This document shows positions 27,591-36,610 of a stretch of DNA of 64,000 bases, in pieces. The DNA is taken from positions 248,001 through 312,000 of the forward strand of contig NZ_JARXWF010000002.1 in assembly GCF_029892605.1 (NCBI RefSeq), in the 5' to 3' direction. The notes below the pieces were generated by a model. It saw nothing but the letters and a program-made list of their open reading frames with translations. It did not search any database and was not told where the DNA came from. Both the position numbers and the translations under genes were made by a program. The stretch is from Parabacteroides sp. PM6-13 (GTDB lineage: Bacteria > Bacteroidota > Bacteroidia > Bacteroidales > Tannerellaceae). Numbering within the stretch: the first letter of the stretch is position 1; every line of letters starts with the position of its first letter.

Positions 27591-30500
27591 TTACTTAACC
27601 AATACCTTCTGAGCTTCGCCAGCTACCTTCACGATAGCAACACCAGCAGGAGCAGAGAATGTAGCAGCGTCAGATTTGATTACGGTGTTAACGATTACTT
27701 TACCCAGTACGTCTGTGATAACTACAGCTTCACCAGCAGCACCTGTTACAGTTACAGCACCAGCTACACCATATACTTTCACGTCACCAGCAGCAGGACC
27801 TTCGTTAGAAGTAGCCTTGTCAGAAGTGTATTCCAGGTCGAAGATTTCAGCTTGGCTGTTATAAATAGTTTTGAAAGCAGTATAGTTCATTACAGGAACA
27901 CCATTCTGTTTCTTAATGAAATACCCATAAGTAGGAGCAACGTTCAAGTCCCCCCATGATTCCATCAAGAATTCACCATCTTCATCTTCTTCAGTCAGAC
28001 GCAGTGACCACAAGTAATCTTCGTGAGCACCTTCAGCAACTTCGTCTTTTGCGTTGAATTTAACGCGAGCACCTGATTTGTAATTGTTGTTCTTATCTTT
28101 TTCAGTGTCAATTTTAACACCTGGCAAGTACATTACGCTGTCATTGTCAAGGAACTTAACATCAACAAATCCTACGCGTGCATAGCCTTCCCATTCGTAA
28201 GCTTTCTTCACTTCGTTGAAAGATTTGCCCATAGAGTCCAGGAAGCTATACATTACGCGAGCAGTGATAGCACCGTCAGTTCCCGGTTTGTCATGGATAC
28301 ATTTTTCAGGACGTTCAGCTTCCGGCAGTGCAGCACAGATCGGGCAAAGTTCACCTTTTTCACCTTCTACTACATCGTAATCAACCATCAACAGATATTG
28401 CGGTTTGATAGTACCACGTACGTAACGAGCCTGCAATACAGATTCTTTATCGTAAGCATCACCACGGCCTTCAATTCCTAAGAAGTTGATTTGGCTTGTG
28501 CGTGTTTTGTCGCTACCATTGATTACTTCTGAGTAGTTTTTGCTGTTAGCATCTTCATACAGACGTTCCGGTTCTGTTGCGTTAGCACGGAAGATACGGA
28601 TATTAGTATCACGTTTTCCTTCTTCCATAGCAATTGTACGGTACAGGATACCTGAGTCTTTAGCAATCTTGAAAGTAGCTACACCTACAGTATTACCAGT
28701 TGTGTTGCAAAGGTTTGAATGAACCAACTCCAGTGTACGTTCGTCAACAGCTACACGTCCGTAGTGTTCAACATAAGCTTCAACTAATACATAGTATTCT
28801 TCTGCAGCACCTTCTTTACCGGTAGCAGCATGATAGTATTCTTTGAAGTAGAACGGAGTGGCGTAATATTTATCCGCTTCCACAATTTCATAACGTTTAT
28901 CGTCGCTTACGTTTGTGTTATGATTATAGATCACCCAAGCTTTCGGAGTACCTTCGCGATCGATTGTTTCATACAAACCAATCTTATAAGTTTCACGTTC
29001 CAAACGAGCTACCTTATCTTTCAATACATTCTTATCATCAGGATTCCAGCCATAAACTTGAGTACCTTCAGAAACAACACGCAGATAAAGCGGTTTGTCT
29101 TCTTTATTGATTACCAATACGCTATCTTCTGTCATATTGATCGGCAGATCCATACCCAATGCATGCAGGAAGCGGAAGGTATAAGAATCGATGCGAGTAT
29201 CAAGTTCTTCATCGAAGAAGTAACCTAATTTCTTATTCTTAGCATCTGTTACAGGGATCAACTCCAGTGTGTCACCACCCAAGAAGAAGAATTGATTAGC
29301 TACCAATTTACCATCAGCATCTTTCACACCGAATGTTGATAAATAAGGACTAGACATATAATCGTTTTCACGGTTTGTATATTTAGCTGTCTTATCAGAT
29401 TTCGATTCAATAATCCACTGAGCAGAAGGCATATGTTGCAATTCCTGAACAGCCGGATCATAAGTTACATACTCCCAGTTACCACAAAGATTAGTAGCCC
29501 AATATTTACCCACTGCGTATGGATAATTAGACTTGGCCACCTTCACCAAGTAAGCACCCGGAGTCAATGTAATCGGAGTATACGTAGCTTCAGCATTCAG
29601 TTTGAACCATAAGGTATCGTTACCTACTGTAACAGCAGATACATAGTTAGATGTTTTGTCATCTCCTAATTCAGCCAAGCTGATTACGTTGTTGCTTCTA
29701 AGCGCATTGTCTTGAGTATAGTCGCTAGCAGGCCATGTATAAGTAGTGCCATTATTCTTGTATGCTTGAGAAACACCATAGATGTTACCAGTTACAGCAT
29801 CATAATAGAAGCTGAAGTTATAAGAAGCAGCAAGACGTTTTTCATTACCAGCCTTGTCTACAGTCAATCTCAGACGATCATTCCAAGCCTGACCAGTACC
29901 ACCAATAGCAACTGTATCAACTACCAAATAAACAGTTTCACCTTTATCATTTTTCGTTTTCAGCTGCATCCAAGTTTTAATATCATCTTGGTAAGCAGGA
30001 CCTGAAGCACCAATAGCTTCAGCCTGGAAGAATCCGGTCAGCGGAGTAGCTGTTGTGATCTTCTTAGCGATGCTTAAGGCAAATTCGCTATTAGCTGTAG
30101 CTAAAATTTTACCAGCATTGTTCATCTGACCTACCTTACCTAAGTAAGTGTTCATATCATTGGCAGAAAGAGCGATGTTACCTGTTGCTACTTTCGGAGT
30201 GATGATAAGTACTTCGCTGGTAGTTACTGAAGGATTCAATGCAGCGATTGTGGCGTTAACGATAGGAAGGTAATAATATCCACATACATTTTTACGGTCA
30301 CCTGCTCTTGAATATTTTTGACTATTATTACCAGTTACATCATTCAAGTTATTATCCCCAGAAGTAGCTACAGTGATCCCTGCCGCTGCTAATTTCTCTC
30401 TTGCTGTAAGAAGAAGGGCATTAAAATCAGCTGTATTATCATCAGAGAAGCCCCAATAATAAGTATACCAAGTCCTGTCACTAAAATCAATCACAGCATT

Positions 30501-31118
30501 CAAAGCAGTCACAGCCGCATTCAATTTTTCCAAATCAACCGGAGCCACACCAGCAGCTTCTGCCAATTTTGCCAAGTTTTTGTAAGCCTTCGGAATGACA
30601 GTTACAACACCATCAACTGTTTTTTCAACCAATGAAATAACAGAGTCATTCTCGATTGTGTTGAAATAATAGCTGCTTGCTACAGTAACCACATTGTCAG
30701 AAGGGTTCCATACTTTGATATCACCATTCAACTCATTCTGAATACCAGTAGTATTCGCATCTGAGCGGTTGTAACCTTCTGCTCTGTTTTTGTTAAGAGC
30801 CAGTTCCAAACCGGTAGCTACGTTAGTAAAGCTGTAAACAGCTACCGCACCAGTTGTAGTACCTTTTGTTGCAGATACTTTCCATTTCATTGAGTTCAAT
30901 GAAGCCAATGTAGCCCCTTGCAACTCATTAGAAGAAAGAGATACTAATTTACCATCCTGTACAGCCAGATACCTTTTAGCATTTTCTGCGCCTGTTTCCA
31001 GAAGGAATTCTTTGCCATTCACAGTTCCTGTTGCTGTTCCAGCCGAAATCTGTGCAAAAGCTCCAAAACTAATCGTTGCGATCATCGCAACCAAGAGTGT
31101 AAAAAACCTTTTGTTCAT
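27591..31118 (-). CDS. very large secreted protein with C-terminal DUF6383-like domain
   Basis: 1175 residues from ATG 31118, which begins a clear signal peptide (MNKRFFTLLVAMIATISFGA). The body is a series of beta-rich segments with no enzyme motif. It includes a CPIC...C...H cluster (GELCPICAALPEAERPEKC) that could bind zinc, in the last third. The last ~65 residues (VYGVAGAVTVTGAAGEAV... VLGKVIV... PAGVAIVKV... QKVLVK) have the spacing of a type IX secretion (Por) sorting domain and match what I recall of DUF6383 in Parabacteroides. It is probably a surface or secreted protein. Codons are biased to A/T and to a narrow set, unlike its GC-richer neighbours, suggesting high expression. Confidence 0.8.
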   Translation of the reverse strand: MNKRFFTLLVAMIATISFGAFAQISAGTATGTVNGKEFLLETGAENAKRYLAVQDGKLVSLSSNELQGATLASLNSMKWKVSATKGTTTGAVAVYSFTNVATGLELALNKNRAEGYNRSDANTTGIQNELNGDIKVWNPSDNVVTVASSYYFNTIENDSVISLVEKTVDGVVTVIPKAYKNLAKLAEAAGVAPVDLEKLNAAVTALNAVIDFSDRTWYTYYWGFSDDNTADFNALLLTAREKLAAAGITVATSGDNNLNDVTGNNSQKYSRAGDRKNVCGYYYLPIVNATIAALNPSVTTSEVLIITPKVATGNIALSANDMNTYLGKVGQMNNAGKILATANSEFALSIAKKITTATPLTGFFQAEAIGASGPAYQDDIKTWMQLKTKNDKGETVYLVVDTVAIGGTGQAWNDRLRLTVDKAGNEKRLAASYNFSFYYDAVTGNIYGVSQAYKNNGTTYTWPASDYTQDNALRSNNVISLAELGDDKTSNYVSAVTVGNDTLWFKLNAEATYTPITLTPGAYLVKVAKSNYPYAVGKYWATNLCGNWEYVTYDPAVQELQHMPSAQWIIESKSDKTAKYTNRENDYMSSPYLSTFGVKDADGKLVANQFFFLGGDTLELIPVTDAKNKKLGYFFDEELDTRIDSYTFRFLHALGMDLPINMTEDSVLVINKEDKPLYLRVVSEGTQVYGWNPDDKNVLKDKVARLERETYKIGLYETIDREGTPKAWVIYNHNTNVSDDKRYEIVEADKYYATPFYFKEYYHAATGKEGAAEEYYVLVEAYVEHYGRVAVDERTLELVHSNLCNTTGNTVGVATFKIAKDSGILYRTIAMEEGKRDTNIRIFRANATEPERLYEDANSKNYSEVINGSDKTRTSQINFLGIEGRGDAYDKESVLQARYVRGTIKPQYLLMVDYDVVEGEKGELCPICAALPEAERPEKCIHDKPGTDGAITARVMYSFLDSMGKSFNEVKKAYEWEGYARVGFVDVKFLDNDSVMYLPGVKIDTEKDKNNNYKSGARVKFNAKDEVAEGAHEDYLWSLRLTEEDEDGEFLMESWGDLNVAPTYGYFIKKQNGVPVMNYTAFKTIYNSQAEIFDLEYTSDKATSNEGPAAGDVKVYGVAGAVTVTGAAGEAVVITDVLGKVIVNTVIKSDAATFSAPAGVAIVKVAGEAQKVLVK

Positions 31119-31480
31119 AAATTTAATAATTAAAATGAATACTATAAAGTTAAATAAAATTGTCATTCTCAGTGTGTTTCCGTATTCTTTGCCCTGTTGA
31201 TTTGCGGGGTACCGGAGCCGTCCGGACAGAGTACATGCCACGTTTCAGAAAGCAAAAGTAGCCATAGTTTTCATAACCGCAACGCTTTCTTGGCTTTTTT
31301 TTCTCTTTTTAAGCGGTTTCTTATCCGAAAACATCGGTTTCCTGTACAAACACCCCCGTTTAGACAACAAACCCAAAAGCGTATTGTTTTCCACCAACCC
31401 ACCTCCCAATCTATATCTCCCTGAAACCATACACATTAGACGGAATTGCGAAAGGAAAAGGTTAAGTCGGGTGTTAGTGG
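31119..31480. other. upstream region of the large secreted protein gene
   Basis: About 360 bp with no gene I can support. The first ~50 bp next to the ATG are AT-rich and may hold the promoter; a box TAACTTTA on the minus strand resembles but does not match the -7 consensus. The rest has no recognised element before the GA tract begins. Confidence 0.4.
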
Positions 31481-31518
31481 GGAGAAGGGAGAAGGGAGAA
31501 GGGAGAAGGGAGAAGGGA

Positions 31519-31650
31519 GTGGTTAGTGATTAGTGGTTAGTGAGGAGAAAGGAGAAGGGAGTGGTTAGTGATTAGTGGTTAGTGAGGAGAAAGGAGAAGG
31601 GAGTGGTTAGTGATTAGTGGTTAGTGAGGAGAAAGGAGAAAGGAGAAGGG
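31519..31650. repeat. 42-bp tandem repeat inside the GA tract
   Basis: Units at 31519-31560, 31561-31602 and 31603 onwards, each GTGGTTAGTGATTAGTGGTT plus TAGTGAGG and GGAGAAA heptamers. The 42-bp unit is itself six heptamers. Confidence 0.9.
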
Positions 31651-31756
31651 AGGGGGTGACACGAATAGCAATCATAGATTGCTCCGCTCTGTAGCCAGTT
31701 GCCTCAGGCTGCTGGGCTTCAGATATGGTAAGATGGGAAGGTGGGGATATATATTC

Positions 31757-32086
31757 ATGGCTGAAGGCCACAGCGGGCCTGAAGGGCCGAGTCCCAACGG
31801 GACGAAGACTTAGCCCACGGGTAAGCAGGCTGAAGGTCTGCGCCACCCTGGGTTTAGAGGGTATATAAATAATGAGTTCTGAAGGAACGAAAGAAGAAAT
31901 CCACTATTCACAAACCTTATCACCATATATTCTATCATATTATAATATCTATCGTTCCTTCAGAACTCGATTTATTGTATTGTCTTGATACCCAGGGTGG
32001 CGCAGACCTTCGGCCTGCTTACCCATGGGCTAAGTCTTCGTCCCTCTGGGACTCGGCCCTTCAGGCCCGCTGTGACCTTCAGTCAT
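31757..32086 (+). repeat. palindromic element C, copy 1
   Basis: 330 bp. Arms of ~97 bp (31757-31853 and 31990-32086) are near-perfect inverted copies; a second inner hairpin is GAGTTCTGAAGGAACGA / TCGTTCCTTCAGAACTC. The second copy is at 55387-55716, inverted and also 330 bp. Confidence 0.9.
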
Positions 32087-32127
32087 ATAAATAAAATCTT
32101 CAGATTTTGTAAGATGTGAAGGTGAGG

Positions 32128-32333
32128 ATCGCGCTGCAAGCGCGAGATTATGCATAACCGTATGCAAGCGTAGCGCAGCTTACGGTATAGCGACTACTTA
32201 GCAATCAAGCGCCGCAGGTGCGAGATCTGTCATAATCCCGCCCCATTCGGGGCTTTTTATATAGATGATTCACTACCGTAAGCTGCGCTACGCTTGCATA
32301 CGGTTATGCATAATCTCACGCCTACGGCGTGCA
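32128..32333 (-). repeat. palindromic element A, copy 2 (inverted)
   Basis: Arms of at least 44 bp at 32144-32187 and 32275-32318. The centre reads as the reverse complement of copy 1, showing the element as a whole is inverted. Confidence 0.88.
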
Positions 32334-32644
32334 TCCCCGCAATCTTCACATCTTCACATCTTCTCCCTCCCTTTCTCCCTTCTCCCTTCTCCTTTCTCCT
32401 TCAAATCCCCTCTATTTCCCTACCCCTTTGTGCGCCTTCGTGTCCCTTTGTGGTTAATTCTTACTATATAGTATATACCCCTGGTTCTTTTCCGGTTTTT
32501 AACCACAAAGGGACACGAAGGCGCACGAAGGGTTTGATAGGGAGATGGGGATCCTATTAAACATAATCAACGCCATTTCCCGGCGATATTTCCCCATTCC
32601 ATCGTACCTTTTCCCATAAAACGTGGGGAATTTAAGGGTTAATC

Positions 32645-32675
32645 GTTAATGGTTAATGGTTAATTATTAATTGAA
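32645..32675. repeat. TTAATGG heptamer repeat
   Basis: Three to four head-to-tail heptamers, TTAATGG changing to TTAATTA and TTAATTG. Confidence 0.8.
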
Positions 32676-32752
32676 AGCCATTATTCGGAAATCATTTTTT
32701 GTTTATGGTATGGTATATGGATCCGGGAATGATTATCGATGGTTGTTTGTTT

Positions 32753-32854
32753 GTAGAGGCAGCATGCCTGCTGCCTCTCTTTTTGGTTGGGAAATTTGAA
32801 TATCATCGCCCATTGTGCAAAATGATTGAGAGGCAGCAGGCATGCTGCCTGTAC
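32753..32854. mobile_element. element E, copy 2 (MITE-like, inverted relative to copy 1)
   Basis: The ends at 32753-32777 and 32830-32854 are 25-bp inverted repeats with one mismatch, and the core is the reverse complement of that at 26801-26856 with few changes. It ends 30 bp before the stop of the clostripain-like gene. Confidence 0.65.
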
Positions 32855-32883
32855 ATATGTGCGTGTATCAATTAATAATTAAA

Positions 32884-34047
32884 TTAATCACCTCCATACA
32901 CCGCCTGTGCCCAAGCGAGGTTTTCGAGGTACCAGGCGTTATGCTGGGGCAGGTTGGTTTGCAGGGGGTAGATGGAGAGTCCGGAGAAGGTGCGGACGGA
33001 GAGGCGGTTTTGTCCCTGGATGATCACCTGGTCGGTGCAGTGTTTGGTTTGGACCACGGCTGCCAGGGCTTCATCGAAGCGTGTCTTCTGCTCTTCGGTA
33101 GCTAGCCCCTCTTCGACCAGGCGTGCCATCAGGTCTTCGATGTCATAGAGTGAGGTGCGCGCGCCCGAGAAACGGGATAACACCTGCACACCCTGCAGCG
33201 AGAGGCCATAGAGCGCTTCCCTGTCGGCCGCAGCCACAATCTCTGCCATCACCTCCGCCAGGTCATCGAGGGCAGCGGTCTTGATCACCGCGATATTGCC
33301 ATAGGGATAGTCGTAGGTGGTATAGAAATCGTAGAAGCCTTGGGCGATGCCCGCCAGGTCGGCCTCGTTGGTGAAGTAATAGGGCAATACATTTTTATAA
33401 GGAAACCCATAGGTGAGGATCTCCGAAGCCGAGGCAACGATATAGTCGGCTACATCTTTGAGTTCATAGGCACACTCCACGCCCCCCATGCTACAGGCAT
33501 CGAACGAGAGGTAGTCGAAATGGAAACCGCGGAGGGCGCGCGCCAGGTCGTAGACCTCCATGCGTGTCCCGTTCTCCTCACCAAAAGAGCGCAGGTCTTT
33601 GTAGTCGTTCGGCATCCACGAGGTGCCATGACTCGAGAAGATCATGCCATAGCTTTTTGCCGGGTAGTCGCGTATCACATCCTGTATCAGGGAACGCATA
33701 AAGTCCGGTGAAATGGCAGATATTTCGCTATAGGTACGTATCTCCTCTTCGATGATCTGCCCCTTTTTATCCTCTTTGATGCGGAAGAGACGCCCGGAAG
33801 CGGTGCCGCTTGAGGCGGTGGAATAGAAGACGATGAGATTGCTGTTATTGAGATTTTTCTGGGTGGCCACCGCTTTCATATGTTCGATATTCGTCTGCAT
33901 CGATCCACCCAGGTTACTGGAGACCATATAGACTAATAATGTACGCGTAGGTGTCACCTCATATTCATCCTCATCACCTATATTACAACAGGAGAAAGAG
34001 AGAGAAAGAAAAACCAAGAGAGAGAGTATATGATAGATCTGTTTCAT
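32884..34047 (-). CDS. clostripain-family (C11) cysteine peptidase lipoprotein
   Basis: 387 residues. Lipoprotein signal peptide with the lipobox SFSC and Cys20. The C11 catalytic dyad is visible: His140 (IFSSHGTSW) and Cys185 (LSFDACSMGGVECAYEL). The N-terminal TRTLLVYMVSSNL and the later GFYDFYTTYDYPYGNIAVI agree with the family. C11 peptidases cleave after Arg or Lys and are usually secreted or surface-anchored in Bacteroidetes, used for protein digestion or processing. A -7 box (TACCTTTG, 34079-34086) precedes the gene. Confidence 0.9.
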   Translation of the reverse strand: MKQIYHILSLLVFLSLSFSCCNIGDEDEYEVTPTRTLLVYMVSSNLGGSMQTNIEHMKAVATQKNLNNSNLIVFYSTASSGTASGRLFRIKEDKKGQIIEEEIRTYSEISAISPDFMRSLIQDVIRDYPAKSYGMIFSSHGTSWMPNDYKDLRSFGEENGTRMEVYDLARALRGFHFDYLSFDACSMGGVECAYELKDVADYIVASASEILTYGFPYKNVLPYYFTNEADLAGIAQGFYDFYTTYDYPYGNIAVIKTAALDDLAEVMAEIVAAADREALYGLSLQGVQVLSRFSGARTSLYDIEDLMARLVEEGLATEEQKTRFDEALAAVVQTKHCTDQVIIQGQNRLSVRTFSGLSIYPLQTNLPQHNAWYLENLAWAQAVYGGD

Positions 34048-34078
34048 TTTATCGTTGGATTAGATGTATATAGGGGGG

Positions 34079-34086
34079 CAAAGGTA
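34079..34086 (-). promoter_or_regulatory. -7 promoter box of the clostripain-like gene
   Basis: TACCTTTG on the minus strand, exact match, with a ~28-nt leader to the ATG at 34047. Confidence 0.5.
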
Positions 34087-34403
34087 CGAAATAATTTCCG
34101 AATTGTGATTAAGAGGGGGGGGAAGGGAGTGATTAATGGTTAGTGGTTAGTGAGGAGAAAGGAGAAAGGAGAAGGGAGAAAGGAGAAGGGAGAAAGGGAG
34201 AAAGGAGAAAGGAGAAAGGAGAAGGGAGAAAGGAGAAGGGAGAAAGGGAGAAAGGAGAAAGGAGAAGGGGAGAAAGGAGAAGGGAGAAGGGAGAAAGGAG
34301 AAGGGAGAGGTTGGCACAGATAGCAATCGTAGATTGCCTTGCTCTGTAGCCAGTTGCCTCAGGCTGCTGGTCTTCGGATCGAAGAAGAGGGGAAGGTATG
34401 GGG

Positions 34404-34603
34404 AAAGCCCGGAAGGGCTTCAACCTGGATAACCCCGTGCAAACCGTAGGTGCAGCTCGGGGTAGAAGTAAGTCTATATAATGAGCTCCGTAGGAGGTCA
34501 ACTGTTGAGCCCCTACGGAGCTCGTTCCTACGACACTATCAACCCCGAGCTGCGCCTTAACGGCTTGCACGGGGTTATCCGCATCTAAGTCCTTCCGGAC
34601 TTT
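34404..34603 (+). repeat. palindromic element B, copy 2
   Basis: Same layout as copy 1; the inner nonamer reads TTATCCGCA here. Confidence 0.88.
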
Positions 34604-34656
34604 CAAATTGGAAAAGCTGCTGGTCTTCGGATCGAAGAAAAGGGGAAGGTATGGGG

Positions 34657-34856
34657 AAAGCCCGGAAGGGCTTCAACCTGGATAACCCCGTGCAAACCGT
34701 AGGTGCAGCGCGGGGTAGAAGTATGTCTATATAATGAGCTCCGTAGGAGGTCAACTGTTGAGCCCCTACGGAGCTCGTTCCTACGGCACTATCAACCCCG
34801 AGCTGCGCCTTAACGGCTTGCACGGGGTTATCCGCATCTAAGTCCTTCCGGACTTT
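34657..34856 (+). repeat. palindromic element B, copy 3
   Basis: Nearly identical to copy 2 and spaced from it by exactly 253 bp, so one arose by tandem duplication of the other. Confidence 0.88.
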
Positions 34857-34893
34857 CAAATTGGAAAGAGTCAAAGTGACATTTTGTCAAAAT

Positions 34894-34943
34894 CGCCCGA
34901 CTATTTTTTCAAAAACGTAGGGGTTTTTAAAATTAGTCGGGCG
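34894..34943. other. isolated 10-bp inverted repeat
   Basis: CGCCCGACTA at 34894-34903 and its exact complement TAGTCGGGCG at 34934-34943 enclose a 30-bp AT-rich loop, ~65 bp downstream of the isomerase gene stop. It lacks a T run next to the stem, so it is not a plain intrinsic terminator. Confidence 0.5.
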
Positions 34944-35009
34944 AGTAACACTTTTTAACGTATCATATTGTAAAGCAAAATGGGCTTTTTGCTTACATTT
35001 TGATAATTC

Positions 35010-36002
35010 CTATTCCTTCGCAAAAAACGCATCAAAGGCATGCGCGGAGGGTTGGAAGTCGATTTGTTTGGTGAAGGCGCATGATTCGCGGGCACCATGT
35101 TCGCGGTCCATGGCGGAGTCTTCCCATTCGATGGAGAGGGGACCCTGGTAGCCGATGGAGTTGAGGGCACGGATGATCTCTTCGAAGTTGACCTTGCCGC
35201 GTCCTACGCTGCGGAAGTTCCAATAACGTCGTGGATCGCCAAAGGGCACATGTCCACCAAAGACACCGACCTGACGGGGCGTATCGCTCCACCAGGCATC
35301 TTTCATATGCACATGGAAGATACGATCGGGGAATTCGTAGATGAAATCGACATAATCGACACCCTGATAACCCAGGTGGCTGGGGTCGTAGTTGAAACCA
35401 AAGGCGGGATGGTTGCCCACTGCCTCCAGGGCGCGGCGTGCCGAGAAGGTATCGAAGGCGATCTCGGTGGGATGCACCTCAAGCGCGAAACGAACACCCA
35501 GCTTCTGATAGGCATCGAGGATCGGGATAAAACGACGGGCAAACTCCTGATAACCGGCTTCGATCATCGCTTCGGTCACCGGCGGGAAGGAATAGAGCAG
35601 GTGCCAGATAGGGCTACCGGTGAAGCCAACCACCGTGTCGACGCCCAATGCCTTAGCAGCCTCGGCGGTGCGGATCAGTTCTTCGGCAGCACGGCGGCTT
35701 ACGCCTTCGGGATCGCCATCGCCCCAGATATAAGCGGGCAGGATGCCTTTGTGGCGCTCATCGATGCGGTCGCACACGGCCTGCCCCACCAGGTGGGTAG
35801 AGATGCAATGCAGCTGCATGCCGTAGCGGGCCAACAGATCGCGGATGCCTTGGTAATAGGCGGGATCGGTCTGGCGGACATCCAGGTGATCAGGAAGTCC
35901 CAGTTCGATACCATCGTAGCCAAACTCTTTTGCTTTTTCACATACTGTCTCTAACGAGAGATCTCCCCATTGCAGGGAATACAGGGTAACTGGACGAGCC
36001 AT
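35010..36002 (-). CDS. sugar phosphate isomerase/epimerase (AP-endonuclease-2 TIM barrel)
   Basis: 330 residues with the TIM-barrel pattern of xylose isomerase-like enzymes. Metal-binding residues occur in order: Glu/His in [10 protein letters not shown], Asp/His in [12 protein letters not shown], His in [10 protein letters not shown], and Glu in [15 protein letters not shown]. It would isomerise or epimerise a sugar, sugar phosphate or inositol derivative in the cytoplasm; the substrate cannot be told. It stands alone with no linked dehydrogenase. Upstream is a short TTAATTG heptamer stretch. Confidence 0.85.
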   Translation of the reverse strand: MARPVTLYSLQWGDLSLETVCEKAKEFGYDGIELGLPDHLDVRQTDPAYYQGIRDLLARYGMQLHCISTHLVGQAVCDRIDERHKGILPAYIWGDGDPEGVSRRAAEELIRTAEAAKALGVDTVVGFTGSPIWHLLYSFPPVTEAMIEAGYQEFARRFIPILDAYQKLGVRFALEVHPTEIAFDTFSARRALEAVGNHPAFGFNYDPSHLGYQGVDYVDFIYEFPDRIFHVHMKDAWWSDTPRQVGVFGGHVPFGDPRRYWNFRSVGRGKVNFEEIIRALNSIGYQGPLSIEWEDSAMDREHGARESCAFTKQIDFQPSAHAFDAFFAKE

Positions 36003-36007
36003 GGGTT

Positions 36008-36032
36008 TAATTTTTAATTGTTAATTGATATT
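36008..36032. repeat. TTAATTG heptamers upstream of the isomerase gene
   Basis: About three consecutive heptamers of the TTAATTG type immediately before the isomerase start. Confidence 0.6.
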
Positions 36033-36174
36033 TGAATTGTACTTTCTACTCATAAGCCAATAGTTTTTTCTTCCACTTATTATATCAAAAGACAAAGACG
36101 CAGAGTTGTTCATATTCCTTTTGCGTTTTAGAAGCTCTCAGAAGTGGTTTTCACAAATCTAAGGAAATTTTTCT

Positions 36175-36182
36175 TATATTTG
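36175..36182 (+). promoter_or_regulatory. -7 promoter box of the long-leader transcript
   Basis: TATATTTG matches TAnnTTTG exactly, and predicts transcription from about 36186. The next substantial gene begins 425 nt later, at 36611. Confidence 0.5.
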
Positions 36183-36227
36183 CTGGTAACGAATGATAAT
36201 CATCACTTAACTAAAGATTTTTAACCA

Positions 36228-36305
36228 ATGGAATCTATGCTGAAGAAACATTTTAACCGATGGAATCTAAACGATAGTTTTTTCATCTATATACATTATA
36301 TATAA
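36228..36305 (+). CDS. possible 25-residue leader peptide
   Basis: ATG at 36228, stop at 36303-36305. The peptide starts MESMLKKHFNRWNLND and ends with a hydrophobic, Tyr/Ile-rich tail. It sits just after the promoter box and before the GC-rich structured segment. A direct repeat (TTTTAACC, then ATGGAATCTA) covers its start and middle. It may be a chance frame; nothing else supports translation. Confidence 0.25.
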   Translation: MESMLKKHFNRWNLNDSFFIYIHYI

Positions 36306-36325
36306 TATAACACATTCAGCTATAG

Positions 36326-36600
36326 CTGCCTGATAGGCTCCTCGTGGTAGGAGCCTGTCGGGATCAGTCGCACCTGTTCCGCCGCCGGAGGGATGGGGAG
36401 AGGTGGGCTATTAATTTCATTTCTTGATAGGGGAAACGTGCTGATTAGCTGTAATCAGCGGATGACCCCGTGTGCGCTACGAGCAGGGAGAGCCATTATC
36501 AAATCTCTTCTTGCCGCCTGGTAGCGCCCACCGGTGACGGATATTCGTCTGTCGTCGGAGGGCATAGGGGCTGGTAGGGGAACCAAACCAAGCCCCGCCA
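36326..36600 (+). ncRNA. candidate structured RNA or long 5' leader
   Basis: A GC-rich ~275-nt segment between AT-rich DNA and the gene at 36611. A strong stem-loop lies at 36329-36362 (8 perfect pairs AGGCTCCT/AGGAGCCT, extended by six more). A long-range pair joins GGTGGGCTA (36412-36420) to TAGCGCCCACC (36522-36532). Inside is a GCTGATT/AATCAGC hairpin (36440-36459), with a GGGG/CCCC pair around it. A GGGGCT/AGCCCC hairpin (36577-36596) comes just before the start codon. I could not match it to RNase P, tmRNA, SRP RNA, or the TPP, cobalamin, c-di-GMP or THF riboswitches. The promoter at 36175 would transcribe it. Confidence 0.45.
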
Positions 36601-36610
36601 GAACAAACCT

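Larger units (their letters stand above)
31481..32405. repeat. intergenic repeat island 3 (GA tract with 42-bp tandem repeat, F, C, A inverted, CT tract)
   Basis: The heptamer tract (31481-31655) contains three tandem copies of a 42-bp unit. Then module F (31663-31711), palindrome C (31757-32086), palindrome A inverted (32128-32333), and a CT-strand heptamer tract (32363-32402). A separate 30-bp inverted repeat around CCACAAAGGGACACGAAGGC follows at about 32420-32530. No coding sequence is credible here. Confidence 0.85.
34110..34868. repeat. intergenic repeat island 4 (GA tract, F, two B elements)
   Basis: Heptamer tract (34130-34310, over 20 units alternating GGAGAAA and GGAGAAG with a few 8-mers), module F (34311-34374), then a 253-bp direct duplication (34363-34615 and 34616-34868), each copy holding one B palindrome (34404-34603 and 34657-34856). 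No credible coding sequence. Confidence 0.88.

Noticed and set aside
31607-31846. Open frame of 79 codons over element C and F, and its near-identical counterpart at 55627-55866
   Set aside because: Both arise from the shared repeat modules, with a Ser/Pro/Leu-rich tail encoded by the heptamer tract. Conservation is explained by the repeat, not by protein function.
26776-32854. Element E as an insertion sequence
   Set aside because: It is ~105 bp and has no transposase; called MITE-like only.
34133-34606. Open frames of up to 157 codons in B elements (also at 37181-37600 and 45898-46137)
   Set aside because: They read through palindromes and heptamer tracts; low complexity C-termini and lack of promoter or family match show they are not genes.
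36326-36600. Known riboswitch, RNase P, tmRNA or SRP RNA
   Set aside because: The conserved cores of these RNAs that I could check by eye are absent; kept only as an unassigned structured candidate.
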